Assembly: GCA_963735115.1 (NCBI GenBank)
Contig: CAVTJR010000003.1
Span: 620,001 to 684,000 of the forward strand
Length of the DNA: 64,000 bases
Reading direction: 5' to 3'
Source: JAKACA01 sp963735115
GTDB taxonomy: Bacteria > Actinomycetota > Acidimicrobiia > Acidimicrobiales > Bog-793
Part shown: piece by piece, positions 1 to 9,134 of the stretch
Layout of the letters: each line of letters begins with the position of its first letter
Numbering within the stretch: position 1 is the stretch's first letter
Made by a program: the position numbers and the translations under genes
Notes under the pieces: model-generated
Told to the model about the DNA's origin: nothing
Database searches by the model: none
The model's input: the letters and a program-made list of their open reading frames with translations, nothing else

Positions 1-110
1 AGGAGCAGGTCGGAAAGGTTCCCCCAGGGGACGACTCCGAGGGATTCTGGCTCCGATGCGCTCGCTGCCTCGGGTTCCGGTCGCTCGGCTCCCCTGCTCC
101 CGGCCCGTCC

Positions 111-1352
111 GTGAGCGCTCCTCCCCTCTCGGGGTCATCGGTCGAGGCGTCCGCGTCCGCTTCCGACTCGCCGGAGGCTCTCGCCGCCCTCTCGGCGGAG
201 GCGGGTCTCCGCCGCATCGCCATGGTGGCCTGGCGGGATCTCGACGACCCTGAAGCCGGGGGCTCGGAGCTGCATGCTCACGAGATCGCCTGCCGCTGGG
301 CTGCCGCCGGCATCGACGTCCTCATGCGGACGAGCGCCGTGCCGGGAGCACGGAGCGAGGACAGCCGAGACGGCTATCGCGTCGTGCGGCGTGCTGGCCG
401 GTACCGGGTCTTCGCACAGGCACCTGCTGAGATCGCCAGCGGTCGCCTCGGGCCGATCGGGCGCTTCGACGGGCTCGTCGAGATCTGGAACGGGATGCCC
501 TTTCTGAGCCCGCTCTGGTGGCGGGGCCCGAGGCTGGTGTTTCTCCATCACGTCCACGCCGAGATGTGGAAGATGGTGCTCCCTCCTCGATTGGCGGCTG
601 CCGGCAACACACTGGAGTCACGGCTGGCGCCCCCGCTCTACCGGCGCAGCCGTATCGTCACCCTCTCGAGCTCTTCCCGCCAGGAGATCATCGACTCGCT
701 GGGCCTGCGGGCAGATCTCGTGAGCGTCCTGCCGCCCGGGATCGACCGGCGCTTCTCTGCAGGTGGGAGGGGGGCGAGGCGGCCTGGCAACAAGGCGGAT
801 CACCCCCTCGTCGTAGCCGTCGGTCGGCTCGTGCCCGTGAAGCAATTCGATCGGGTGATCGCCGCCGCCGGACCGTTGGCGGCCCTCCACCCCGACCTCG
901 AGATCGTCATCGTCGGAGAGGGGTACGAGCGCCCGCTCCTGGAAGCTGCCATCGAGGAGGCGGGCGCCGGCAACGTCGTGCGCCTCGCCGGCCACATCCC
1001 ACACGATGAGCTGGTGGCGTTGTACCGGCGCGCCTGGGTGCTCGTGTCGACGTCCGCCCGGGAGGGATGGGGCATGACGGTGACCGAAGCCGCCGCCTGC
1101 GGCACACCCGCCGTCGTGTCATGCATAGCCGGGCATGTCGACGCTGTCGAGGACGGCGTGACGGGACTCGTCGTCGACAACGACGACCAGTTCGTAAAAG
1201 GCATCGACCGGCTGCTGGCCGACGGCGCCCTCAGGGAGGCGATGTCGAGGGCGGCGCAGGATCGGGCGCGCCGCTACACCTGGGAGGCGACCGCGCTCGG
1301 CACCCTCCAGCTGCTGGCCGACGAGGCCCGCGGCCGGGGCCGCCGGCAGTAG
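111..1352 (+). CDS. GT4-family glycosyltransferase
   Basis: Retaining glycosyltransferase of the GT-B fold (413 aa), likely moving a sugar from a nucleotide-activated donor to a lipid-linked or envelope glycan acceptor at the cytoplasmic side of the membrane. The N-terminal half has a GGSELHAHEIA segment typical of GT4 acceptor domains. The C-terminal half has VAVGRLVPVKQFD and the donor-binding E-x7-E motif in EGWGMTVTEAAACGTPAVV. The start is GTG at 111; no strong Shine-Dalgarno sequence is visible, so an internal start near residue 34 is possible. It converges with the AftD-like gene 11 bp downstream, which fits a shared envelope-polysaccharide role. The exact sugar and acceptor cannot be read from sequence. 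Confidence 0.85.
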   Translation: MSAPPLSGSSVEASASASDSPEALAALSAEAGLRRIAMVAWRDLDDPEAGGSELHAHEIACRWAAAGIDVLMRTSAVPGARSEDSRDGYRVVRRAGRYRVFAQAPAEIASGRLGPIGRFDGLVEIWNGMPFLSPLWWRGPRLVFLHHVHAEMWKMVLPPRLAAAGNTLESRLAPPLYRRSRIVTLSSSSRQEIIDSLGLRADLVSVLPPGIDRRFSAGGRGARRPGNKADHPLVVAVGRLVPVKQFDRVIAAAGPLAALHPDLEIVIVGEGYERPLLEAAIEEAGAGNVVRLAGHIPHDELVALYRRAWVLVSTSAREGWGMTVTEAAACGTPAVVSCIAGHVDAVEDGVTGLVVDNDDQFVKGIDRLLADGALREAMSRAAQDRARRYTWEATALGTLQLLADEARGRGRRQ

Positions 1353-1363
1353 TCCGCCGACCC

Positions 1364-4300
1364 TCAGCTGGGGGCGTCGGCGGCGGCGATGTCGGCGGCG
1401 GCGATGTCGTCGGCGGCGATGTCGTCGGCGGCGCCGCCGCTGAGGGCGAGGCTCTCCGCTCCGCTAGGCCCGTCACCTTCGGCCGACGGGGCCGCCGGGG
1501 GAGGGGCACCCGCCGACGGACCCTCGGCCGCGCCACGGGCAGCCGCCCGTTGCCGGACGATCTCGACGAGACAGTCGGCCGCAAGGGCCACGAAGGCGAT
1601 GAAAGCGGCGACGTTGGTGCCCGAGAAACTCTCCGGCCAGTGGTCGCCGGGCGGGTAGTGATTGGTCATCTGTCCCGCCACGGTGACGGCTCCGGCGACG
1701 ATGGCAGCCGCCAGCGCACCGAGGCTCAGCACGATCCGAGTGGCCCCGAACCTGGCGCAGGCGAGGGTCGCAACGGCAACGGCTGCCGCGACCGGCAGCG
1801 TCGCGCTGGGGGGGAGCACGAGCAGGCAGATGCCTCCGGCCACGGCGGCGACGGCGAGGGACTCGAGCAGGCCGGCAGGCCGGCCGTCGGCGAGCCAGGG
1901 AGGACCCAGCGTCGCCGGCCAGCGGCCATCGAAGGTCTCCGTCGCCTCGGCGGTTCCCGCCTCGCCCACAGATGCCCCCCGTCGGCGGCCGAGATGGCGT
2001 CGGGGGCCGGACTGGCGTCGTCGCCGGGGCAGGCGCCGCCAGGGCACGAAGGCGAGCAGCAGGCAGGCCAGGATGGAAATGGCGGAGACGACGAGGGCGA
2101 TATCGACCTCGTGCTGCGGGGTCCACGTGAGATCGACGGTGAAGGACTGTCCGTGCGGCTCGACGTACCAGCCGTTGGCGAAGCCGTCGATGAGGGTGGA
2201 GCCCCCGAGTGACGGGCCGCCGGCGACGTGCGCCGTCCAACCGGCGTTGACGCTCTGGCCGAGCACCAGCCAGAAGGGGCCCGATGCGCCTGTCACCGAG
2301 AGACGCGCGTTCGTGGCAGACGAGGAGACGACCCGCACCGTCGGGGCAGGAAGGGCGGCCACGCCACCGCCGGCCAGCGTGCCGGGCACCGGCCGCAGGT
2401 CGCCGCTGGCCAACAACGGCTCGGCCGCCCCGCCGGGTGCCGAGTCGAACACGAGCCGGTCGAGATCGAGACCGGTGAGCTTGCCCCACTGCGTCACGAC
2501 GGTGTGGGTGCCGGCGCCGAGGTGGATGCCCTTGGCATCAGGCCCGCAGCCGGAGACCTTCAGTCCGCCGAGATTCTCGGCCGTGCCAACCGTGCCCGTC
2601 ACTTTCAGCCAGACGGGCTGGCCGTCGACTGTCATGAGGTTGTCGCGGCAGACCCCCGGGATCTGGGCGGCGGGGTTCTCGGGTGTGAAGTGCACGCCCG
2701 GCAGGCCGATGGAGGCGATGGCGAAGGGGAGCACGATGGGTTGCTCGGAGTACCAGTTGATCGTGGCCTCTTGGCGAACGGCCTCGACCGTGAAGCGGAT
2801 CACACTGCCCGTCACGGCCTTGAAGGAGACGGGCATGTCGGCCACGGCGCCTTTCTTGTCGACGTCCTTCACCGCCGGCAGGTGCACGAGGACGTTGCCG
2901 CCGTCGTTCGTCGTGATGCGCAGCGCCGTCGGCACGGAGTGCTCGCCGTCCGCCAGCACCTGCAGGTTCAGGTGGTCGAACGTCACAGGGTGGGTGAGGT
3001 TCGCCTGCATCCACGCACCCACCTGAGCTTGGGCGTCAAAGCCGGGACCCCAGAAGGTGGCTGGGTTGTTGTCAAAAGCGAAGACGGCGCGAGCATTCAA
3101 ATCTCCCGGCAGGCGCTCGTTCGACCCGAGGACGGCGCCCGCGAAGACATTCGGCCCGCCGAGGATGTCGTCGATCTCGTTGTCGGGGATGAGTGCGGAG
3201 ATGCGAGCGGTGCCCCCGATGGAGAACGTCCGCGCCGTCGGCAGCACGAAGCTTCGCGACATGAACAGCTCCGGGTCCGTGCGCGGCGGGATGGCGGAGA
3301 CGCGGTCGCGGGTGAGCACGATGGAAAGGCGGTGGGAGAGCGAGGCCGTCCCGAGGTCGGAGAGGAGGTCGGAGGGCACCTGCATCGTTTCGAAGATGTT
3401 GACTCCGGGGATCCCCACCTCCGCGAAACCCACGCCCGAGGCGCCGGCGATGTTCCGCTGTCCCCAGCTCGTTGCGTCGATCGTGATGCGAAGCTGCGAG
3501 AAGCTGCGGGTGGGGAAGTGGACGAGTTGGCCAGCGGCCGTGCGGGAGGCGTCGGTGAGCGGGATCGTGAGGCTCTTGCCGCCGTCGAAGGTGAGCGTCA
3601 CCTTCGTGACCCAGCGGTTCGGCTGCTGCAGGTATGGCTGCACGAGGTCGACGACGCTCGTCATGACAGCGTGATCGAGGGAGACCTGCAGCCACTGGCC
3701 GCCCGCCGGCGAGAAGGCGGCCGTCGTCCACGCGGTATTGAGGTTGCCGTCGAAGGCCATGTAGGGCCGGTCCTCCGGGGTGAAGGCGACCGGGTTGCCG
3801 TAGGAGGAAGCCGAGACGTAATGGGCCTCCGAGTAGGTGGCGATCGTCTCCATGGAATTCTTGGCGGTGGCGAAGATCTGCAGCGGCTGGGCCGTCGGGT
3901 CGGGCGTCTGCGGTCCCGGTGTCGCCGGCAGCGTCTCGCCGATGTTGTCGTTCTCGCTCGACCAGCGGCGGACCTCCTTGCGGTTCGTGTCCGTCAGCAC
4001 GAGGTCGGCGCCGGCCGGGACGGCTTCACGCAGCAGGGCAGGGTGGCCGTCGAGCGAACCGGCATAGAAGATGGTGGGGTTGTCGGCGAGCAGGCCGGCG
4101 GCCGCCGCCGCCACGACGCCCTCGCCGCTGCCGTCGAGCACGAGCGGCGCCACCGACGGCTCCGCCCGGTAGATGGGGCGGGCATCGCTCACGGGGAACA
4201 CCGCCACCGGCGGGGGCCACGGCGTCTTCGCCGGGGTGGCGAGCGCCTGCTCGTTGAGGAGGGCGGCGTAGGCCGGCGCCTCGTTCGGCACGGCCGGACC

Positions 4301-6016
4301 GAAGTCGACCGGCTCGGCGACGCCAGCCGGCGGAGGGTCGAAGAGAGCCCAGGTGGGCTGGGGCGCCGGCGTGTTGTAGTGCCAGTACTTGTAGTCGGAC
4401 TCGAGCACGACATCGCCGGCGCTCAGCAGGCGGGCGATGGGCGCCAGCGTGCTCGGCTCGTAGGTGCCCTGCTGGAGCGTCAGGTCGAAGGCGGAAAGCA
4501 GGTCGGCCGTGGCGGGAGAGCCGTCGATCAGCTGCTGGCGCTGGATCGACGGCCTCGTGAGGATGCCGGGCCACACCGGGTCGATGGTGTTGCCCCAGGA
4601 GTAATCGGCGAAATCGTCGCCTGGCTCGATCAGCACGCGTGTCGAGTTGCCCCCGGCATCGAGGTACTTGGCTGCCGCGTAGAAGTACGAGGGTATGTGC
4701 TCCGGGCGTTCGAAGTGAGGATCGACGGCGAGCCCGGTCATGAGGGGGCCGGCGTTCACGACGGCGAGGGCGACGCAGAGCCCGGCGGGGATAAGGGCCG
4801 TGTAGCGCAGGCGCGGACGCCAAACGGCCAGGCCGCTCGTTACGGCGGCGATGCCGGCGCCGAGGAGGGCGGCCAGCGCCAGGACGACGAGCGGTGTCGC
4901 CCGGTCGGTGGACCGTAAGGCGAAACCCGCCGTCGTCTCGGTCATGAACGCCTTCAGCGCCCTGCCGAGGAACGAGGGTGCGATGTAGGGGTGCGTGCCG
5001 ACGGAGAGGACGAGCCCGATGAGGCCGATGAAGGCGAAGTAGGCCCGAGCCTTCCAGCGGGTGGCGACAGCTGCGATGAACCCGAGGGCGGGGAGGGAGA
5101 AGCTGACGGCGATGAGGGCGACCCGTTGGGTGTACTCGACGGCGGAGGACAGCCACGGCCCGAGGCGGTCGCTGCCGTAGAAGTACCAGTAGCCGAGACC
5201 GCGCATCACCTCGGACGCCGTCGCCGGTCCGGCGATGGCGGGAACGGTCTCGGTGTACTTCAGCACGTCGATGCCGTAGGTCCCCTCGACGCTGAGGCCG
5301 GCGATCCACCAGAGCGAGACGGCAAGCGAGAGGGCGCCGATCTTGAGGGTGCTGGCGATGACGCGAGGGAGCGTCGAGTCCCTCGTGGCGAACAGTGTGT
5401 ACAGCACCCACGCGAGCGGCCCGATCCCGACGTAGATGAGCGATGTGGCGTTCGTGCCTCCGGCGAGCGCTACCACGAGGGCGAAGAGCGCCGGGTACTT
5501 CCAGCCGCCGCGGCGCAAGGCGAGGACCGTGAACCCCAGCAGCCAGCCGAGGGCCGCAAAGGGCATGAGGATGGCCGAGATCCGTTCGATGTACTGCATC
5601 GCGTACGGGCTCAGCTCGTACACCACGCCGGCGACGAGCGGACCGGCAGCGACGAGTCCCACGGTCTTCATGGCGTAACGGACGCCGCTGCCGGCGGCGA
5701 AGAGCAGGCTTCCCATCCAGAGGCGTTGCGCGACCCAGACGGGCACACCCAGCTTGGCGAACAGCCAATAGAAGGGCCCCTGCGGGAGCAGGTAGCCGAT
5801 GTTCTGGTGGGTGACCGTGCCCGCAGCCGTCGTGGGATCCCACATTGAGAGAGCGTGCGCAATGAGGGTTCCGGGGTCGAGGTAGAGGTACTGCTTGGTG
5901 TCAGCCGCCACCATGCCGGGCTTGGTCAAAAGGAGCGGGATGTAGGCGAGGGCTGCGAGCACCCCGAGCTCAAGAGCTCCGAGAATGAGCTTGTGGTACC
6001 TGTTCTCGCGGCGCAC
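1364..6016 (-). CDS. AftD-like alpha-(1->3)-arabinofuranosyltransferase (DUF3367)
   Basis: Very large membrane glycosyltransferase (1550 aa) of the GT-C/DUF3367 family. Mycobacterial AftD members use decaprenyl-phospho-arabinose to branch arabinan in the cell wall. The N-terminus starts with a hydrophobic helix (LELGVLAALAYIPLLL) followed by the family block GMVAADTKQYLYLDP and LLPQGPFYWL. About ten further membrane segments fill the first 450 residues. The large exported part holds two discoidin/F5-8C-like carbohydrate-binding modules (around AFDGNLNTAWTTAAFSP and AFDNNPATFWGPGF). Several hydrophobic helices return near the C-terminus. The reading frame is open to 6331, but the extra residues are antisense to coaE. 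I place the start at GTG 6014-6016, just before ENRYHKL. The last residues are a degenerate DIAA(A/D) tandem repeat. Whether this organism makes arabinan is unknown, so the substrate is inferred. Confidence 0.85.
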   Translation of the reverse strand: MRRENRYHKLILGALELGVLAALAYIPLLLTKPGMVAADTKQYLYLDPGTLIAHALSMWDPTTAAGTVTHQNIGYLLPQGPFYWLFAKLGVPVWVAQRLWMGSLLFAAGSGVRYAMKTVGLVAAGPLVAGVVYELSPYAMQYIERISAILMPFAALGWLLGFTVLALRRGGWKYPALFALVVALAGGTNATSLIYVGIGPLAWVLYTLFATRDSTLPRVIASTLKIGALSLAVSLWWIAGLSVEGTYGIDVLKYTETVPAIAGPATASEVMRGLGYWYFYGSDRLGPWLSSAVEYTQRVALIAVSFSLPALGFIAAVATRWKARAYFAFIGLIGLVLSVGTHPYIAPSFLGRALKAFMTETTAGFALRSTDRATPLVVLALAALLGAGIAAVTSGLAVWRPRLRYTALIPAGLCVALAVVNAGPLMTGLAVDPHFERPEHIPSYFYAAAKYLDAGGNSTRVLIEPGDDFADYSWGNTIDPVWPGILTRPSIQRQQLIDGSPATADLLSAFDLTLQQGTYEPSTLAPIARLLSAGDVVLESDYKYWHYNTPAPQPTWALFDPPPAGVAEPVDFGPAVPNEAPAYAALLNEQALATPAKTPWPPPVAVFPVSDARPIYRAEPSVAPLVLDGSGEGVVAAAAAGLLADNPTIFYAGSLDGHPALLREAVPAGADLVLTDTNRKEVRRWSSENDNIGETLPATPGPQTPDPTAQPLQIFATAKNSMETIATYSEAHYVSASSYGNPVAFTPEDRPYMAFDGNLNTAWTTAAFSPAGGQWLQVSLDHAVMTSVVDLVQPYLQQPNRWVTKVTLTFDGGKSLTIPLTDASRTAAGQLVHFPTRSFSQLRITIDATSWGQRNIAGASGVGFAEVGIPGVNIFETMQVPSDLLSDLGTASLSHRLSIVLTRDRVSAIPPRTDPELFMSRSFVLPTARTFSIGGTARISALIPDNEIDDILGGPNVFAGAVLGSNERLPGDLNARAVFAFDNNPATFWGPGFDAQAQVGAWMQANLTHPVTFDHLNLQVLADGEHSVPTALRITTNDGGNVLVHLPAVKDVDKKGAVADMPVSFKAVTGSVIRFTVEAVRQEATINWYSEQPIVLPFAIASIGLPGVHFTPENPAAQIPGVCRDNLMTVDGQPVWLKVTGTVGTAENLGGLKVSGCGPDAKGIHLGAGTHTVVTQWGKLTGLDLDRLVFDSAPGGAAEPLLASGDLRPVPGTLAGGGVAALPAPTVRVVSSSATNARLSVTGASGPFWLVLGQSVNAGWTAHVAGGPSLGGSTLIDGFANGWYVEPHGQSFTVDLTWTPQHEVDIALVVSAISILACLLLAFVPWRRLPRRRRQSGPRRHLGRRRGASVGEAGTAEATETFDGRWPATLGPPWLADGRPAGLLESLAVAAVAGGICLLVLPPSATLPVAAAVAVATLACARFGATRIVLSLGALAAAIVAGAVTVAGQMTNHYPPGDHWPESFSGTNVAAFIAFVALAADCLVEIVRQRAAARGAAEGPSAGAPPPAAPSAEGDGPSGAESLALSGGAADDIAADDIAAADIAAADAPS
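1376..1437. repeat. short tandem repeat at 3' end of AftD-like gene
   Basis: Roughly 12-15 bp units based on GGCGGCGATGTC are repeated about four times, encoding the C-terminal DIAAADIAAADAPS-like tail on the minus strand. Such GC-rich repeats vary easily in copy number by slippage; the reading frame is kept. Confidence 0.7.
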
Positions 6017-6071
6017 GGCGGGGATAGTGTAGGCGGGTGAGTGGGCGCCTCTCGGTTGCTCCGCGGCGACC

Positions 6072-6692
6072 GTGATCGCCGTCGGGCTCACGGGCGGGAT
6101 CGGTTCGGGAAAGTCGACAGTCGCCGCTTTGCTGGTCGAGCGGGGCGCCGTCGTCATCGACGCTGACCAGCTCGCTCGCGAGGTGGTGGAGCCTGGAACC
6201 GACGGCCTCGCCCATGTGGTGGAGCGCTTCGGCCCTGACGTCCTTCTCGACAGTGGCCGGCTCGATCGGGCGAAGCTCGCCGCCATCGTCTTTGCCGACG
6301 AGGGCGCCCTCCACGACCTCAATGCGATCATCCACCCGGCGGTCGGCGAACTGATGGCAGAGCGACTGACACCGCTGCAGGGGACCGACGAGATCGTCGT
6401 GCTCGATATCCCGCTGCTCGCCGAAGGTGGCGCACGCCAGCGCTACCCCGTCGCGGGTGTCCTCGTGATCGACGCCCCCGTCGAGCTCGCCGTCGAGCGG
6501 CTCGTCAGCGGCCGAGGTATGGGCCGGGCCGACGCCGAAGGGCGCGTGGCCGCCCAGGCCTCCAGGGCCGAGCGCCTCGCCCTGGCGGACTACGTCATCG
6601 TCAATATCGGCACCCTCGAGGAGCTCGCCTTGATGGTCGACCGCGCCTGGGCCTGGATGCAGGGCCTGCGGGCGCAGGGTCCCGCCGCCTAG
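6072..6692 (+). CDS. coaE: Dephospho-CoA kinase
   Basis: Catalyses the last step of coenzyme A synthesis, ATP-dependent phosphorylation of the 3'-hydroxyl of dephospho-CoA, in the cytosol. The 206-aa length is normal for the family. The P-loop GLTGGIGSGKST is at residues 5-16, followed by the family segments GAVVIDADQLAREVV, IIHPAV and VLDIPLLAEGG. The start is GTG at 6072 with no clear ribosome binding site. It is divergent from the AftD-like gene (55 bp apart) and converges with the acyltransferase gene, whose stop lies 3 bp beyond the coaE stop. It appears to be transcribed alone. Confidence 0.95.
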   Translation: MIAVGLTGGIGSGKSTVAALLVERGAVVIDADQLAREVVEPGTDGLAHVVERFGPDVLLDSGRLDRAKLAAIVFADEGALHDLNAIIHPAVGELMAERLTPLQGTDEIVVLDIPLLAEGGARQRYPVAGVLVIDAPVELAVERLVSGRGMGRADAEGRVAAQASRAERLALADYVIVNIGTLEELALMVDRAWAWMQGLRAQGPAA

Positions 6693-6695
6693 TGC

Positions 6696-8963
6696 TCAGC
6701 TGGCTCCCGGTGGGTGATCCGCCGGGCAGGCTCCCGGCGGTGAGTTGTAGCGGGCGTTGCGCGTCCAGCTGCCCCGCCACCAGGCGGGACTGGCGGCCGG
6801 CAGACCGAAGAGAGCTGTCAGGTCCGCCAAGACGGCATCCGAGTACCACACGACGCCGGCCGGGCACATGTGGACCTCGTCGATCATCCGGACACGAACC
6901 CACCGGGAGAGGGGCGCGTGCGGATCGTTGGCGGGAGGCAGCCAAGCGGTGAAGTGGCCGTGCCAGAGGAGCGAGGTACCAACGGGCAGGTACATCACTC
7001 TGCCGGGAAAGACCGAGGGCATTGACTCGACGACCTTGTACCAGGCGTTGATCCCTGCCAGCGTGCTCATCTTCTCCGCCGTCCCTGGCGGGAACTGCAG
7101 AAAGATGATCCCCGAGACGCCGCGGACGTTCAGCATCAGCCGGATGGCTTCTTCCAGCTCCGCCTTGTAGGCCGCCGGGTCTTGCAAGGCGCAGGGGCCG
7201 CGGTGCCCCTGCGGCAGGATGTCACAGCTCTGGTCCCAGCTCCAGCCCGCCATGATGATGTCGGGGCGCGCCTGTTCGACGAGCTTCGGGAGACCCGTCC
7301 GCCAACCCCAGTCGGTCGAGAGACCGAAGCCGTCGATGGCGTCGTAGGTCGCGGTCTCCTCGCCGGTGGAGGCGAGGGCGGCGTTGATGCCGAGCTCGGC
7401 GCCCGCCATGATCGAGTCACCCACATACATCACCCGCAAGGGGCGCTTCTTCGAGACGACGCGCCCGTGCAACAAGACGATCGGCTGCTCGTTGCCGAAG
7501 CCGCCCGCTCCCGGGACGGCGGTGTCCACGACGACGCCGTTTCCGGCCCGGGCGAGCCTTGCCTGCCTGGGCGCCTTGTCAGTCGTGACGGTCACCGGTG
7601 CGGAGGTCTGCGCACGCGGAGCCGGAGCTGCGATGGCCGGCACGGTCGCCAGCACGACGACGCCCGCCAGTCCGGCGGCGCAAGCGGGTGCGATCGCCCA
7701 ACGAGTCCAGCCCGGGAAGCTGCGACGCCTGATGGGCATCTCCACGAGGTAGAAGCTGGCGGCGGCGAGCGCCACGGTCAGGCCCACCCTCGCCAAATCG
7801 AGCCAGGGCTCGGCCAGACCCGTGCGCCCTCTCGTCATGTAGACGATGACGGGCCAGTGCCACAGGTAGATGCCATAGGAGATGCGTCCGATCCAGCGAA
7901 GGGGTGGCAGCGAGAGGAGGCGGCCGAGCGGACCGAGGTGGAACTGGCGAGCATCGGCGATGACGAACGACGCCAGCACGGCGCAGAGGAGGAACCCCCC
8001 CTCGAACATCCACCGCGGCGGCAGACCTGTCGCGGAGCCCGCTACCGCCCAGCAGACGCCGAGAGCGACGACGGCCGGCAGGGCGCCGAGATGCAGCCAG
8101 CGCTGCCCGGCCGCAGATGGCTGCGGCCGGCCCGCCACCATCATCGCCACGGTGGCGCCGCAGAGGAGGTCGAACATGCGGGTATCGGTCCCGAAGTAGA
8201 CCCGGTTCAGGCCGCTGCCGGAGTGATACAGGAGTGCCATCGCCAGCGAGGAGGCCACCGCCCCGAGCACCGTGACGGTCATGCCCACCGTGCGGAAGCG
8301 CCCCCGCCCGAGTGACAGCAGGAGCAGGAGGAGGGGAGGCCAGACGAGATAGAACTGCTCCTCGATGGCGAGCGACCAGGTGTGTTGGAGCGGTGACGGG
8401 GCGGCGAAACGGGCGAAGTAGGACTGGTGGGCGAAGATGGCGTGCCAGTTGGCGACGTAGAACAGGGTCGCCAACGCATCCCCGCGCAGGCCGCTCAGGT
8501 CGATCTGAGCGATCCCGCCCGCAGAGCCGAACCGGCCCTCCAGCACGACGAAAACGGCGATCGCCAGCAACAGGAGGAAGAGGGCGGGCATGAGGCGGCG
8601 GACCCGGCGAGCCCAGAAGGCTCCCAGCCCGATCCTGCCCGTCGTGATCCACTCCTCGAGCAGGAGGCTCGTGATGAGGAAACCCGACAGCACGAAGAAG
8701 AGATCCACACCGAGGTAGCCGCCTTCCGCCCAGCCGAAACCCAGGTGGTAGGCGATCACACCCGCGACGGCGAGCGCCCGCAGACCGTCGAGTGCCGGCA
8801 GGTGCTGGCCGCTGACGGCCTTCTGCGGCCCAAGGCCGCCCGCGGTGGCGCCGGGCGCGTCCCTCCTCGGAGCAGCCGGTCCGACCGACCGACTCGTGTC
8901 GGTCACCGACCCGCCCGGGTGATCGGGCATGCATGCAGATTCACAAGAGAACGAGTCTCCCAT
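6696..8963 (-). CDS. OafA/YrhL-like membrane acyltransferase with C-terminal SGNH domain
   Basis: Acyltransferase-3 membrane protein (755 aa) that probably O-acylates an envelope polysaccharide. The N-terminal domain starts after a short cytoplasmic tail with HLPALDGLRALAVAGVIAYH, which carries the catalytic His-containing motif. It continues with GGYLGVDLFFVLSGFLIT, RRVRRLMPALF and HTWSLAIEEQFYLVWP, spread over about ten membrane helices. A C-terminal extracytoplasmic SGNH-type domain has the nucleophile block MYVGDSIMAGAE and a late D-x-x-H (DEVHMC). The frame is open far upstream, opposite uvrB; the plausible starts are ATG 8963 or ATG 8930. This two-domain arrangement matches polysaccharide O-acetyltransferases. 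The substrate is unknown. Confidence 0.88.
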   Translation of the reverse strand: MGDSFSCESACMPDHPGGSVTDTSRSVGPAAPRRDAPGATAGGLGPQKAVSGQHLPALDGLRALAVAGVIAYHLGFGWAEGGYLGVDLFFVLSGFLITSLLLEEWITTGRIGLGAFWARRVRRLMPALFLLLLAIAVFVVLEGRFGSAGGIAQIDLSGLRGDALATLFYVANWHAIFAHQSYFARFAAPSPLQHTWSLAIEEQFYLVWPPLLLLLLSLGRGRFRTVGMTVTVLGAVASSLAMALLYHSGSGLNRVYFGTDTRMFDLLCGATVAMMVAGRPQPSAAGQRWLHLGALPAVVALGVCWAVAGSATGLPPRWMFEGGFLLCAVLASFVIADARQFHLGPLGRLLSLPPLRWIGRISYGIYLWHWPVIVYMTRGRTGLAEPWLDLARVGLTVALAAASFYLVEMPIRRRSFPGWTRWAIAPACAAGLAGVVVLATVPAIAAPAPRAQTSAPVTVTTDKAPRQARLARAGNGVVVDTAVPGAGGFGNEQPIVLLHGRVVSKKRPLRVMYVGDSIMAGAELGINAALASTGEETATYDAIDGFGLSTDWGWRTGLPKLVEQARPDIIMAGWSWDQSCDILPQGHRGPCALQDPAAYKAELEEAIRLMLNVRGVSGIIFLQFPPGTAEKMSTLAGINAWYKVVESMPSVFPGRVMYLPVGTSLLWHGHFTAWLPPANDPHAPLSRWVRVRMIDEVHMCPAGVVWYSDAVLADLTALFGLPAASPAWWRGSWTRNARYNSPPGACPADHPPGAS

Positions 8964-9030
8964 CGATTCGCCCTCTGTCGTCCTTGCATCTCGCCCTCTG
9001 CGCCGGCCCGGTGCGCCCTCTCGGCACCGT

Positions 9031-9036
9031 AAAATT
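9031..9036 (+). promoter_or_regulatory. Possible -10 element upstream of uvrB
   Basis: TAAAAT stands out in a GC-rich intergenic stretch about 100 bp before the uvrB ATG. No good -35 hexamer is spaced from it, and no GAAC-N4-GTTC SOS box of the usual actinobacterial type is visible nearby, so SOS control is not supported by what I can see. Confidence 0.35.
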
Positions 9037-9134
9037 AGCGCCACAAACGGTTGCTGTCGGGTCCGTCCCGTCCGGCCCTGAGGGTCCCACCTGGGCCGGA
9101 GGTCAGCGCGCACCCCGTCTGTACCATTCGCAGG

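Noticed and set aside
2228..4918. 896-residue open frame on the plus strand
   Set aside because: Antisense to the AftD-like gene; low-complexity Arg/Gly/Asp/His-rich translation typical of the opposite strand of high-GC genes, with no motifs.
8964..9134. SOS/LexA box for uvrB
   Set aside because: No GAAC-N4-GTTC or close variant is visible upstream.
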